Shown here in pieces: positions 1-11,939 of a stretch of 64,000 nt of DNA. How positions within the stretch are numbered: position 1 is the first letter of the stretch; each line of letters opens with the position of its first letter. The stretch spans positions 88,116,543 through 88,180,542 of the forward strand of contig NC_083346.1 in NCBI RefSeq assembly GCF_019175385.1, written 5' to 3'. The notes beneath the pieces were generated by a model. It saw only the letters and a list, made by a program, of their open reading frames with translations. It was not told where the DNA came from and made no database searches. The position numbers and the translations under genes are program-made. Source of the DNA: Lycium barbarum (Eukaryota > Streptophyta > Magnoliopsida > Solanales > Solanaceae).

Positions 1-1533
1 AATTGTTTCATTTTCCAATTGAGAGGAATGAACAAAAGAAAGTTGTTTTGTGATAGGGAGGCAAATTTTGAAGCTTTAGTGTCATGACTTGATTGCTACT
101 TTGATTAACTTGGTGTTTGAGCACTTGAAAGGAAAATGAAGTTTTTAAGAAGAAGTTGGTGATTCATATGTTTTGAACTAATTGTTGGTACCAATCAAAG
201 TCACGTTTTTGTGCTTAAAGTAGACTTTTTAACTTGGTATGATGTTGGTGTACTATTGAGTCGATTTCTTCGAAAGAGAGTGTATGTTTTGAATTGCTTG
301 AGGACAAGCAATAGTTTAAGTTTGGGGGTTTGATAAGTTAGTATTTTACCAACTTATCTCTTCCTTAATCTTATATTTTTGCTTGAGAAAATAGTGCATT
401 TAATATCATTTACATCTATTTTACAGGTTTTATATGATTTATAAGTGATCGGAAGAAACCAATTGAAAATAAAGTCAAAAAGAGGTCAAATTGGACAGAT
501 TTGCAAAACTGTCAAAACTGGACAGTTTTGCAAAAACGGGACAGATTCGCAAAAAACGGGCAGAACTGCAAAAACGAAAATCTGGGGCATATTTTGTCAT
601 TTTTTGGACTTGAAAAAATTGGGAAACATAAAAGGAAGACTAGGGGGCAAAAACATATCATCTTTGGCACAACACACAAGTTCTTGGAGGCTAGGGTTCA
701 TCACCAACACATTGGAATAGAAGATTTGGAAGCACCCAATGAGAAATTCTTTACCCATTTCTTCTACTCTTGCTTTGTATTGAATATTTATGTGTGTAGT
801 ATTTCATTTCAATACTTGAACCTTGTTTATGGAAGTATATATTGTTTAAGTTTGGATTGAATCTCTTGTTTTGCTTATGTGTTGAATGATTTTATTCCTA
901 ATGAAGTGGGTTATTGTTTCTTTAATTAATCTCATTTTGAATGATTCTTAAGGGAGTAGCTAACCCTAAGACTTGCCCATTTATTTCGATTTAAACTTGG
1001 AAGAGGCAAACTCGGGATTGGGAAAGATTAATTAACAAGAATTTGGGGTGTTAACCCTCATCTAATGGAAATCGACCTAGGGATAGGCGACACCACTTGT
1101 AGCCATATTCGGGTGTTCTTAATGCTCCTAATTGCTTTAGGGATATTCAATTAGGTAGTCTAGTTAGTCTTCGGAAGAAGCTAATTTAGAGTCATTATCC
1201 GAGGCTAAGTTATATAAACTCACCATTATTTGTAAATCATGAAGTACATTGGATCGTTACTTGAGTGTAGTTTCCCTTGTATCCATGCTTGTGGTCATTG
1301 ATCATTTTACTTGCTTTCTAGGTTAGTTTACATTTTTGCATTAGTTATTATTTTCTCCAAAACCAAAATATTATCCATCGTTTGGCTTTAGCTATTATTG
1401 GTGAAAATTCCTACTTTTCCTAATCACCTACATATTGTTCTCTGTGGGATTCGACCCCGACTCATAGTTGGGTAATTATATTTGCATACGACCGTGCCCA
1501 TTCTAATTAATAGGGTCGATTTGGACGTTATCA
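1..1533 (+). mobile_element. Element J: 3' end and LTR of Athila/Tat-like Ty3/gypsy element
   Basis: Positions 1-330 are the noncoding 3' tail of a plus-strand LTR retrotransposon. It ends in a purine-rich polypurine tract (about 319-330, a G5 run) directly before an LTR at 331-1533 (1203 bp) that opens TGATAAGT and closes GTTATCA. The LTR end carries the GTGGGATTCGACCCCGAC segment near 1444, common at the 3' end of non-chromoviral (Athila/Tat) LTRs; this clade call is from memory. The rest of the element lies left of the window. The LTR joins the middle of element A's 3' LTR at 1533/1534, so J inserted into A. The target duplication should be ATGCT (1534-1538), with its partner outside the window. 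Short open frames inside the LTR are not genes. Confidence 0.7.
494..577. repeat. Short tandem repeat in J LTR, about 20 bp x 4
   Basis: Four imperfect copies of a GGACAGATTTGCAAAA-like unit stand head to tail inside the J LTR. They create a short lysine-rich open frame that has no family resemblance. Confidence 0.6.
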
Positions 1534-2245
1534 ATGCTCACGTTTCTACCTTCAAGAGAATTCGCATTCACATTAGCTAATCGATTATATGAACGTGCTT
1601 ACTAAAGCTAGAGAAAGTGAGGAAGCATTTCCTTTGTTTATACAACCTTCCCCATATTGTATATCAACTCCCAAACATTTATAATAGCGTTCACAATATC
1701 ATAACCAACAATCTTCGTTCATCTACATTACCCTCATTTCATAATTCCACTTCAATTCATCCATAATAATGGTCATAGTATACAAGTACGTTTTATTGCA
1801 TATAACGATTATCCCATGTCCTTAATGTCATTTATAACATAACCATAGTCACAATATATCAAGAATCACGACTCATCCCAAGCAACTACTCAAAATCTCA
1901 TTATTCTCATCATTATAACCCATGTTCTATCTCCTTTCATAATCTAAGTCTTTCAACCTCTCAATATCTTAAACAACATGGAATTACCATAAAACTTACC
2001 TTGGATAGTGTGAGAATGAGCTTTTGGTGGAAACACTTCACTTGGGCAAAACCCTAGTTCCTCTTCCAAAGATATTTCTTGTCTTGGATGAACCCTAGTG
2101 AGTTTCTTGCACTTGATTCTCTTGGATTTATGAGATGAACCTTTGATTTGTCTTGAATTTGTGTTGATGACATTTTTAGAACCCTCTATAACTCTTGAGA
2201 GAGATGAAGTAGTGGAAAGAATGAGAAAATAAAAGTGGGAACATG

Positions 2246-2253
2246 TATTTATA
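2246..2253 (-). promoter_or_regulatory. TATA box in U3 of A 3' LTR
   Basis: Minus-strand TATAAATA, followed by ACATGTTCCC, is duplicated in the 5' LTR. It lies about 500 bp from the LTR start, just downstream of the palindrome cluster at 2279-2412, as expected for the element promoter. Confidence 0.6.
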
Positions 2254-2278
2254 CTTGCAACTAAATCAGTCCGTCGGG

Positions 2279-2412
2279 CATTATGCGGACCACTTATACG
2301 GTCCGTATAAGTGTCCATGGTTCACCACCCTGGAAAAAATTGTTGCCGTTTGGTTATGCGGACCCTTATACGGTCCGTATAACATTCCACGGTCCGTGTA
2401 AGTGGTCATGTA
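2279..2412. promoter_or_regulatory. U3 palindrome cluster, TTATACGGTCCGTATAA type
   Basis: Several overlapping copies of the near-perfect palindrome TTATACGGTCCGTATAA and half-sites (ATGCGGACC, ACGGTCCGTGTAAG) lie just upstream of the TATA box on the element strand. Equivalent clusters occur at the same place in the other LTR families here. Confidence 0.6.
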
Positions 2413-2756
2413 ATTCAAAGCTTTTCCGAAGTTGTCCTCGTCGCTTCGTTTGATCTCCAATCCTTATGGAGCCTTCTTGGCACTTGGTTAACACTTCAAT
2501 ACCAATCTAAGAGTTGTTATAACTCTTCTTCAAAGCATCATTAAATCATCATTAACTCGTTACTAGTAAATCCTTTCCGATACACCTCGTATGTCTTGCC
2601 TCCTCTTGGCAAACTTTCTTCTCTTACTTCGAATGTCTTTGAAATCTCATTTAGAATCATCAAATGTTATTTCTAACTTATCAAAACATCGCATACGTCG
2701 CGTCCTTCGTCAGTCTATTCACTGTGCATGAACGAAAAATTTTCCGAGGTGTAACA

Positions 2757-2778
2757 TTCTTCTCCCCTTGGGAACATT
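2757..2778 (-). other. Polypurine tract of element A
   Basis: On the minus strand, GTTCCCAAGGGGAGAAGAA immediately precedes the 3' LTR start, after a CATTCGAGGACGAATG box (to about 2793). Elements B and C have the same arrangement. It primes plus-strand DNA synthesis. Confidence 0.75.
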
Positions 2779-4271
2779 CGTCCTCGAATGTTAAACTATC
2801 CGGGATTCTACTAAAATTTTTCCATTAAGTATTCCTCGAACACTATTCTTGCTTACCTCTCACTCATTTCTTTAATTATCCACTTGGTTTCATTGGCGAC
2901 GCATAAATACTTGCGAGTTACATAATCGTTCTTGCGTGATTCGTGTACATGCATATCTATACATATACAAGTATCCACATCCGTATCCGTATTCATAATC
3001 GTACTCATTTACATATCGTATCCATAGTCATATTCATATACATATCATTTACATAGCATCCCCGACCACGAAGGTTCGGTGTTTCGCGAGTCCGACTATG
3101 GCTAGGCTCGGTGATTACATATACTAAAACGCTTTTGTCTATCTGTAGTAACTTATCTCGTCATGCCCTTTTCCTTCCTTTATTTTTCCCCTTGATTATC
3201 ATATCTTATGTTCTACTATAGAAAACTTTAGGTACCTTTCTTAATTGTCGCTTATAAATCGCAATATCATTAACTATGAGTTTACCGTTAGTGCCTTTGC
3301 CTCTGTTCTTGTATAACATCGCCATCCTTTACAATACCCCTTGAGTTATTTGCTCTCTATGTCACGTGGTTCAAGGCCTTCATGAATGATTTCCCGTACA
3401 GTCTCAGATGCCTGCTCACTTCGTGTTCGTTTATTTACTAGATATTAAACTCATTTCTGCATGACTCTCACTCTTTGTTTTAGAGTCTATATCTGTCATA
3501 TCTTAGGGTCCATCGTTTCAATTCTTACACTTGTATTCTCTTTACTCGCTTCCCTCCTTTAAGGGTTTTACTTGTACCATTCTCAAATCAGTTGTCTCTC
3601 CTTCAAATCTTGAATTCATATATCCCTTACTATACTACATCTCATTTATGTTGTTTCCCATAATTTATAACTACGATAATTCATGTGGGAGGTCTTAACA
3701 TACTCATCTTGCAGTTTTGTAATCAAGTAATACAACCGGCATAGCAATCCGAACAAGAATGCATTTTACTTAGCTCATTTGGTAGTTATAAGTCAATGTG
3801 TAAATCCGCTCCTATTAACAACTATTTGCCCCATAGGGATGCTTGCAATAGTAGTGGGTATAGTTATCCACACCATCCATATAATGTCACTTTCTCTCTT
3901 CTTCGGTGTTCAAGGTTCACTTGTAACGTCATCTTTGTTCTCCAGGACCTAAGTCTCATGCGCAACTAATACCCCTTATGCCTCATACTCTTTTACTCTT
4001 ATGTTGCACTCAACATTGATTTCATAACCAATCATAATCATACTGCGTTTGTCGTTGGTGATAGCTTTACTCTATCGTTTTATCGTCGTACGGTAAACTC
4101 ACAACTCATGATCATCTTTTCTTTTCAACTTATTACTTCATATACTCTACTCGTTCTAACTTGGTATGGGATATTCGTAGGAGATGCATCTTCCTTTAAT
4201 CATAACACGACTACTTCTTAAGCGCGCATACTTTGCGGCGCATTTTCCTTCTCTTTCTAATCCCATTCTTG

Positions 4272-4371
4272 TTCTTTTACATTCCTTCCTTCTCAATTTA
4301 TCTTATTTCCTCCCGTTTTATAATCAATCTTTTATTCTTTTACATTCCTTCCTTCTCAATTTATCTTATTT
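4272..4371. repeat. Direct repeat, 63-bp period
   Basis: A 37-bp pyrimidine-rich block beginning TTCTTTTACATTCCTTCC occurs at 4272 and again at 4335. It explains the repeated short peptide motif in two overlapping small frames, which are not genes. Confidence 0.65.
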
Positions 4372-4876
4372 TAGAATATACTACCTTTGTACAATCCATT
4401 CTTTGCTTCAAAACTTATTCTGTTTGTTCTGATCATCCCCTCGCATCCTTATTGTGTTGATCCTTTTCTTAACAATCGTCCTATTTCGTTATTCATCTTT
4501 CTGTAGTCTTAGCCTTTTACATCCAGCTAAAGATATCACTCATGCTCTCAATTGTACAAATCACAAACTACTACTACTCTTCCATATCACATTTCTCTGA
4601 TTCCTTTTTCAAGCTTCCTTGCTATCATTCCCGTCATTGCGAAACCTCTATGCTAGATTTTTCTAACAAGATCTTATAAGCTTTCTCATCTACTTCCCCA
4701 TGGCTCGCTTGCTGGTCTCACACTTGCATTCACTCTTTATTCATATAGAAAATGTCACATCCTTAGTCGTTTCCTCGCTATACTTTGTATTACAGTTCTT
4801 GTTACTCTCTCATTATCTCTTGATCATAATCAACGCTATAAAGTGATACTTCTTTACCTCGTTCGCAAGCCTTCCC

Positions 4877-4900
4877 ATAAAATAAAATAAAATAAAATAA
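4877..4900. repeat. (TAAAA)n microsatellite
   Basis: About five TAAAA units in the internal region of A. Confidence 0.8.
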
Positions 4901-5430
4901 ACCTTACGAAGTAAGCAAATTCAACCCGTTACCCTTTCTAATCAGCCCTCTTACACTCTACCATATAAGTTTTTTTACCAATGGATTTACATTGATCATA
5001 CCCCTTCCTCAGTCAAGTTGTTACTTTATTTTGCTAATAGACTTGCCGTATCTTACTTGTACTTATCCGTCCAATCAATACTTCAGTATCACACTCTATT
5101 GGAGTTACACTTTCTCTTCCATGTCATGTTTTAGTGCTACCAATCTCTTCAATTTACTCTAGCATTTCTTTTTACCGTATAAATGTCGATCTTATAACTA
5201 TTGTTACTATCAATTCAATAGTATTTAACTCACCTCGTGTAGTTATTAACAATACTCCTAATTAAATCTCGTCCTACCATTACTTTTTGTACATCATCTT
5301 TTCTCGTTAGGACATATCACAAGCTTATATCCTATCTCTTTTAAATTCTAGGAAAATTCCGGCAGAGTTTCCTCTATTTTTTACTATCTCAAAACCTACA
5401 CGCAGTAAATACCAACAACGCCTCACAGGG

Positions 5431-5547
<117 letters not shown>

Positions 5548-6178
5548 CATATCTCAGCCACACAGGGCTCCCACTTTCAAATAAAAGCACAAAGATGTCG
5601 AAACTTACCTCATATATCACGCTTCGAGATGTACCTGATCCTTTAACAATCTGCCCTGTTATCCCTTCCTATTTACTTTCTCTTTCATCCTTCAGCTTTA
5701 CATTTCAATCATATCTCAACATTTTTACTTAATTCGACGCACATCTTTCGTACCGTCGCTTACCTTTGTTCTGATTCGTTCAATTTGCTGAATTCTCAAC
5801 TTATAGCTGAACTTATCATCAAGAGACAAATTTAATCAATTCCTCTATCATATGAACACTGACTTACCTCCACGACAATCAATTTATCATCATATGATTA
5901 CATATTTCGATAACGTAGCCTCAACGAAGGGGCTTGCGTCCATAACTTTCAATGTCATCAATCACTTTGTTCGGTCAATACCGTTCTTCTGCTACAATCA
6001 GCGGTTAGTATAAGGAATCTCATTTCCTATGGCTTAGCTCTATCGCACGATATTAGGGATGAAACAAGAGTAACCATCCTAAATGCCTTGTAGCCTCCTG
6101 CTTATAGATGTAGTGCGCAATACATCATAAACAAGACTCTACTAGACACGGCTCGTAGACACTTCCTATGACTGAATT

Positions 6179-6190
6179 GCTCTGATACCA
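6179..6190 (-). other. Primer binding site of A (initiator Met tRNA)
   Basis: The minus strand reads TGGTATCAGAGC, the canonical plant retrotransposon PBS for the 3' end of initiator methionine tRNA. It sets the end of the 5' LTR a few bases away (GTCGTGA, near 6195) and shows the minus orientation. Confidence 0.85.
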
Positions 6191-6316
6191 CTTTTTTCAC
6201 GACCTGACTAGGGGCTGTGATGGGTACCCGAGGCTAACCACCGAGCAACACTCATTCCCTTACTTATCATACTCATATAATAAGAAAATCATTTCTTATT
6301 TGGAAACATAATTATT

Positions 6317-6320
<4 letters not shown>

Positions 6321-6375
<55 letters not shown>
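6321..6375. repeat. (AT)n microsatellite in A LTR
   Basis: About 55 bp of alternating AT close to the 3' end of the LTR. Confidence 0.95.
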
Positions 6376-6379
<4 letters not shown>

Positions 6380-7018
6380 GATATACATAAGCCCTTCGGC
6401 TATCCACATAATACATATATACACGTGGAAAATCGTAAGACCATACTACCCACACATACGTATCTACGAGCCTCTAATAGAGTACTAGACATATGGACGG
6501 GACAGGACCCCATCGTGACCAAAACATATATGTACATAAAATAGTAAATCAATGGCACCTCCGGAATAATGGAGTGCTTTCAAAACTCTGCTTATCGGCT
6601 TCTGTAAATCTGGGTCGCCTCCCTGTCTACCTGTGGGCATGAACACAGCGTCCAAAGAAAATGGACGTCAGTACGAATATTGTACCGAGTATGTAAGGCA
6701 TGAATCAAATGAACATATTAGAGAAATCATAAAGCATAAGATGCAGACATAACCTGCGTTACTTTTAAGGGTGGATACCTTTCATGCCTATATCATATAT
6801 AATCACAGTACATGTATCATGATAACGCATACATCATCGTATCATACATGTATCATAATACCGTATCTGCTCATACACATTAATCGTTATCCGCATTCGG
6901 CCACGTGGTGGCTCGACAATATCACATACATATTTTTCTGGGCTTTTCCTATATATATCATATACATATCCATACCATATACATATCCATATCATATACA
7001 AATTTATATCATATACAT

Positions 7019-7182
7019 ACCTGGCCAACTAAGGCTTTAGGGTTACACATACCTGGCCCTACCAAGGCTTTAGGGGTATATCTACCTGGCCCTACCAAGG
7101 CTTCAGGGTTATATCTACCTTGCCCTACCAAGGCTTCAGGGTTATATCTACCTGGCCCTACCAAGGCTTCAGGGTTATTCGT
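7019..7182. repeat. 33-bp tandem array, 5 units, in A LTR
   Basis: Units start near 7019, 7051, 7084, 7117 and 7150, each opening ACCTGGCC (ACCTTGCC in unit 4) and containing AAGGCTT(C/T)AGGG. The units abut with no spacers, so this is a minisatellite. Small open frames across it are artefacts. Confidence 0.85.
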
Positions 7183-8956
7183 ACCCAACTGCAGAGGTGA
7201 GCACGCGTTACATAAATATATATAAATACATATACATTCTACCCGGCCATATAAGCTGGAGGTCTCATAATAGCCATACACAGGCACCTATATACATAAA
7301 AGCCCATAAATATATTTAGCGTCATCACTATTATCATCGTCATCATTATCATCGTCACTATCACATCGTCATTATTATCATCACATATATCTCATAACTT
7401 ATCATAGAGCATACATTTGAATTTATAGACAATCTTTGAAAACCATATCATATTCGTAGCATGAACTTCGTATAAATATCGTATGATAGACTTTATAATC
7501 TCTAACTTAGGATCATCATTACCATCATAGTATCTATGGCATATCTCTTACCTTTATGTTATATGGAACCTCCTATGAACATAGACTCGTAACTTTTCGG
7601 AACATTGGTCAGAGGACATGTATTAGAGCTTATAAACATTCTATAACAATGTCAGGGTGACATAAGGTCGAGAACCTCCGATTCCATTATGGAGCATTCA
7701 TAAGCATTCTGCCTCACCTTGAAGAAATTAGCATATAAGGTGAGTGGATTCAATGAACAACATCAATGGTTCATAATATGGATCATTAGCCTTGTAGAAC
7801 CATAATAATATAGGCCTTAGAATCTTTAGACTTAGACTCTTCATCATTATTATCGCGTTTGTAACATACCTCTTATCTTATCCCATTTAGCTATTCACGA
7901 ACATAGACTCTTTGTTTTCCGGAAGGTAAGAAAGTCATGGAGAGGTAAGGAAATAATATCATAGAAATCATATAGGGATCATTAGCTTCGTAGCAATATC
8001 ATATCATGAACTTTATGACTTCTAGACTTAGATTCAACATCGGTATTGTCATGTTCGTAATGTATCTCTTTTCTTTATCTCATATGAGGCTCCTTATACT
8101 CGTAGACTCGTCATTACCGTTATGTAGGAAAATCAAGGAAAGATAGGAGGATTCATGTCATATGAGTCATGCCTTAGAAAGAAAGGACTAGCCTTACATA
8201 CCTCTTTCGTTTAACAATTTTCATCGCTTGATAGTTCTCCTTCAATGCTCACGTTTCTACCTTCAAGAGAATTCGCATTCACATTAGTTAATCGATTATA
8301 TGAACGTGCTTACTAAAGCTAGAGAAAATTGGGAAGCATTTCCTTTGTTTATACAACCTTCCCAATATTGTATATCAACTCCCAAACATTTATAATAGCG
8401 TTCACAATATCATAACCAACAATCTTCGTTCTTCTACATTACTATCATTTCATAATTCCGCTTCAATTCATCCACAATCATTGTCATAGTATACTAGTAC
8501 GTTTTCTTGCATATAACGCTTATCCCATGTCCTTAATATCATTTATAACATAACCATAATCACAATATATCAAGAATCATGACTCATCCCAAGCTACTAC
8601 TCAAAATCTCATTATTCTCATCTTTATAACCCATGTTCAATATCCTTTCATAATCTAAGTCTTTCAACCTCTCAATATCTTAAACAACATGGAATGACCA
8701 TAAAACTTACCTTGGATAGTATGAGAATGAGATTTTGGTGGAAGCACTTCACTTGGGCAAAACCCTAGTTCCACTTCCAAAGAGATTTCTTGTCTTGGAT
8801 GAACCCTAGTGAGTTTCTTGCACTTGGTTCTCTTGGATTTATGATATGAACCTTTCATTTGTCTTGAATTTATGTTGATGACATTTTTAGAACCCTTTAG
8901 AACACTTGAGAGATATGAAGAAGTGGAAAGATTGAGAAAATAAAAGTGGGAACATG

Positions 8957-8964
8957 TATTTATA
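8957..8964 (-). promoter_or_regulatory. TATA box in U3 of A 5' LTR
   Basis: Minus-strand TATAAATA, the same site as in the 3' LTR, directly downstream of the palindrome cluster at 8993-9112. Likely the promoter for the element transcript. Confidence 0.6.
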
Positions 8965-8992
8965 CTTGCAACTAAATCAGTCTGTCGGGTAT

Positions 8993-9112
8993 TATACGGA
9001 CCACTTATACGGTCCGTATAAAATTGTACGGTCCGTATAAGTGTCCGTGGTTCACCACCCTGGAAAAAATTGTTGCTGTTGGGTTATACGGTCCGTGTAA
9101 GTGGTCGTGTAA
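8993..9112. promoter_or_regulatory. U3 palindrome cluster in A 5' LTR
   Basis: Repeats of TATACGGTCCGTATAA and half-sites, corresponding to 2279-2412. The two copies differ in the number and order of half-sites, so the block changes faster than its flanks. Confidence 0.6.
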
Positions 9113-9455
9113 TTCACAGCTTTTCCGAAGTTGTCCTCGTCGCTTCGTGTGATCTCCAATCCTTATGGAACTTTCATGGAACTTGTCTAACACTTCAATA
9201 CCAATCTAAGGGTCTTTATAACTCTTCTTCAAAGCATCATTAAATAGTCATTCACTCGTTACTCGTAAATCCTTTCCGATACACCTCGTATGTCTTGCCT
9301 CCTCTTGGCAAACTTTCTTCTCTTACTTCGAATGACTTTGAAATCTCATTTAGAATCACAAAATATTATTTCTAACTTATCAAAACATCGCATACGTCGC
9401 GGCCTTCGTCAGTCTATTCACTGTGCATGAATGGAAAATTTTTTGAGGTGTAACA

Positions 9456-9955
9456 CCTTCTCCTCAAAGCAAACTTCCCACCATGAAAGCCTCTAAAGAT
9501 CTAAAGTGAAATCATAAGGCAAGCATACGGAACTTACCTCCAATGGTCTACCTTGAAAAAAATCTGTCCAAGAGCCTTCCGCCAGACCCCTTTGATAGAA
9601 AATGAGCCTCGAATTTGGAAACAAGATATTAAAATAATTTGCTGATTTGAGCGATCCTTCCCCTGTGGAGGGAGGATTGCTTAGGTGACCTCGCTTTTGG
9701 CGAACAAATGATTCGCTGATTTGGGTTCACTTAAATTGATTTTTTTTCGCTGAGGCGGCCTAGACTACCTTGCAGGGTCGCTGACGTGGCTCGCTGACCG
9801 CTGGCGCGAAGTACTGCAATAATGAATCGTAAGTGTATTTAAATTTTCCACCCTTACCCATAAATCCCATGCGTAGAGGCCATGGTGCAAACCCGAACTA
9901 GGGTATTTTTGGAGAAAGATAAAGAGAGTTCGTAACGACCAAACAGGTTGTTACA
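9456..9955 (-). repeat. LTR fragment I (gypsy type), cut by A
   Basis: The minus strand from 9955 begins TGTAACAACCTG, the start pattern of the gypsy LTRs K and D. It runs to 9456, where element A starts. A GC-rich block with short inverted motifs (about 9640-9830) sits where the other LTRs have palindrome clusters. The rest of this LTR would lie left of A and is not in the window. Confidence 0.5.
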
Positions 9956-11437
9956 ATGCCAATAAGAAATAAATTGAGGATATTTTTGTCTTTTCAGGAT
10001 GTACCTAAGAAACGTGTCCTTAAAGTTTCATTTGGTTTGAAACTCAATAGCCACATATAAAGAAACATGGCCGCGTATTCTTTCTCTTAATTTTCCACGG
10101 ATTTTGCTGAGGACCGAAGTTCTAGCTTTTGAGTAGTTGTAATTGCTTTGCGTGGCATCTTCTTTCTGTTAACTGCTTCGAGGTTCTATGGCATTACAGA
10201 TTTTGTGGCAAGTATGTTCGCTTCGATCAAGATTTTGTTAACATGTACTAAGATTGTCTTAAAATATGTTAATTGAATTTTTACCAATATTTGGGCAAGC
10301 TAATTTTTATTACTGATTCTTTGTATTAATTGATATTTGTGCTTATGCATTTACATTTAGACCACTATTCTAATCTAATAATTTTCTAATCAATGATTGA
10401 TTTGTAATTTACAGATGGACTTAAGGACTTGGGATCTATCCTCTTTCTCTTGATCAATGTGTGGTTGCACATCATATATGAATTTCATAAGTGGTGACTG
10501 AAGTCTCTTGATGATTAATACCCAGTATCCATGGCATATCTATGTTTCTTTTCGGAGGAAGAAAATATAAGTTTAAAGTGGTTTAGTTGTGTATTGAACT
10601 AAAGAAATTTAAGAATTCCTCCTTTTTGTTCTAATGTCGTTACGAAGCAATTGTGTTTCCAATTTAACTTGCGAATTGCAACCTTTGTTTGTGGATCTCC
10701 CCTATTGGTCAATATGCATTTGTAATGCTCAATTCTAAGCATATAGATATTTAATCATATTCTAATAGACACTTTGTAAATGCATTCGGGATTTCAATTT
10801 ACTTGATTCAACTTTCAATATTCTAAGCATTGCACTCATCGTATCCTTAAGATTAAGGGTTTAAATCTTACTTTCATTGAGATTCCATATATCTATACTC
10901 TATCTCGAAAGTTATGGGTTTAGATGAACCCATAACTAGGATGTTACATTTGCCGCCTCTATTTCTAAGACACCTATTAGTGTTATGAGGAACGATAAAT
11001 GCAAAAAAGGGGATCATTTTTCGAGAGCTAAAACTAGAATTGTAGTACTACTGTACATGTTTCTCTTAATGTAGCATGAGTGTTTTTCTATTGGTGCTGC
11101 AAAAAGTTAAGACTTTCAAAATTTTAACATACAATGTGCTTTTATCATTTTTATTTTGAGTTCTTAAACTGATATGAATTAGTATAAGGATTACATGTAT
11201 GACTCTTTTCTGTCTTCTTAACAAACAAGCAGGGTTCTTTAAAAAACATAAAACTGATAAAAATTTGGGTTAGTCTCACAGCTAGTACTAGAATAAACGC
11301 CACATTTATTAGTACTCAAATCATTCCTAATAGGAGTAAATTTGTCATTATGGCACATCTCCTAACCGACATTCTTTTACTAATATCTATTTTAATAAAT
11401 TTTAATTACTTCTTTCCCATTTTCTTCATGTTTTCAA

Positions 11438-11461
11438 CCCCCCCCCCCCCCCCCCCCCCCC
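11438..11461. repeat. Homopolymer C24
   Basis: Uninterrupted run of 24 C. Length is prone to sequencing or assembly error. Confidence 0.9.
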
Positions 11462-11734
11462 GCCCAATACCTGAATTAAAATGACTATATAAAGGTCATT
11501 ATAAATTTAATTATTCTTTCAGTTATAGTTTTATGAAATTATGAATTTCTCTATATTCTTTCAATTACACTAAAATCAGTATACAAGCATCAGGACTTGT
11601 ACATCACTATATAAACAGACATACCCATATCCAAACTTTGTGCACTACAATGTAGCATAAATAAGTTTATTGTTAAGATGAATGAGGTCAAAAGACCGAG
11701 CCATTAGCAATCCAAGGTCAATGTCTAATTTCGA

Positions 11735-11835
11735 TCCATCATATCATAAAATATAAATTGTTCTTCCTTGTAGAAAAATAGGAACCATCATATCATAATA
11801 TATAATTAGCTCTTCTCTGTTAGAAAAATAGGAAG
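11735..11835. repeat. 50-bp tandem duplication
   Basis: Two adjacent imperfect copies of a block running from CCATCATATCATAA to TAGAAAAATAGGA. On the minus strand they fall at the possible gag start of copia element H. Confidence 0.65.
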
Positions 11836-11861
11836 ACATAATTGAAGAATAAATGCTTTGA

Positions 11862-11939
11862 CGTGATACCACTATCCTTAAAGACATATTGCCCATATAT
11901 TCGTTAGAGGGTTGCAACCAATTCTCTTCTCGACTCAAC
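11862..11939 (-). repeat. Possible 3' end of copia LTR H plus PBS
   Basis: The minus strand at 11873-11862 reads TGGTATCACGTC, resembling a copia primer site. The sequence from 11939 to about 11876 would be the last part of an LTR whose first part is 21894-21735, the two being split by element B. The join left of B (ACTCAAC) and right of B (AACAAAGCC) reads as one continuous sequence. Confidence 0.4.

Larger units (their letters stand above)
1534..2756 (-). repeat. A 3' LTR, first 1.22 kb only
   Basis: Minus-strand LTR beginning at 2756. It matches 8245-9455 with scattered substitutions. About 2 kb of its 3' part is missing because J inserted at 1533/1534. A conserved 60-120 codon open frame in both copies is simply duplicated LTR sequence. 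Confidence 0.8.
6195..9455 (-). repeat. A 5' LTR, 3.26 kb
   Basis: Runs from TGTTACACCTC-like sequence at 9455 (minus) to GTCGTGA next to the PBS. It holds a palindrome cluster (8993-9112), a TATA box (8957-8964), a five-unit 33-bp array (7019-7182) and an (AT)n tract (6321-6375). The segment near 6490-6700 resembles the R/U5 part of LTRs B, F and L (GGGACAGGACCCC, CCTGTCTACCTG). Confidence 0.75.
9956..11861. other. AT-rich stretch without a recognisable gene
   Basis: About 1.9 kb with no long open frame. A TATA-like CACATATAAAGAAAC stands near 10052 and possible splice signals at about 10207 and 10414, but no coding exon follows. The right end (from about 11740) may be the decayed leader and gag start of copia element H on the minus strand. 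A C24 run (11438-11461) and a 50-bp duplication (11735-11835) are listed separately. Confidence 0.5.

Noticed and set aside
1953..2318. Minus-strand frame of 121 aa, repeated in part at 8664-8858
   Set aside because: Apparent conservation is only because the two LTRs of element A are copies of each other; start and stop differ between them.
4184..4460. Two overlapping frames with a repeated LSYF motif
   Set aside because: Caused by a 63-bp direct repeat in the noncoding interior of element A.
7019..7182. 33-bp repeats as a CRISPR array
   Set aside because: Units abut with no unique spacers, and the genome is a plant.
9970..10450. Possible host gene 5' end (TATA-like site, splice-like signals)
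   Set aside because: No coding exon could be read downstream; signals of this quality occur by chance in AT-rich DNA.
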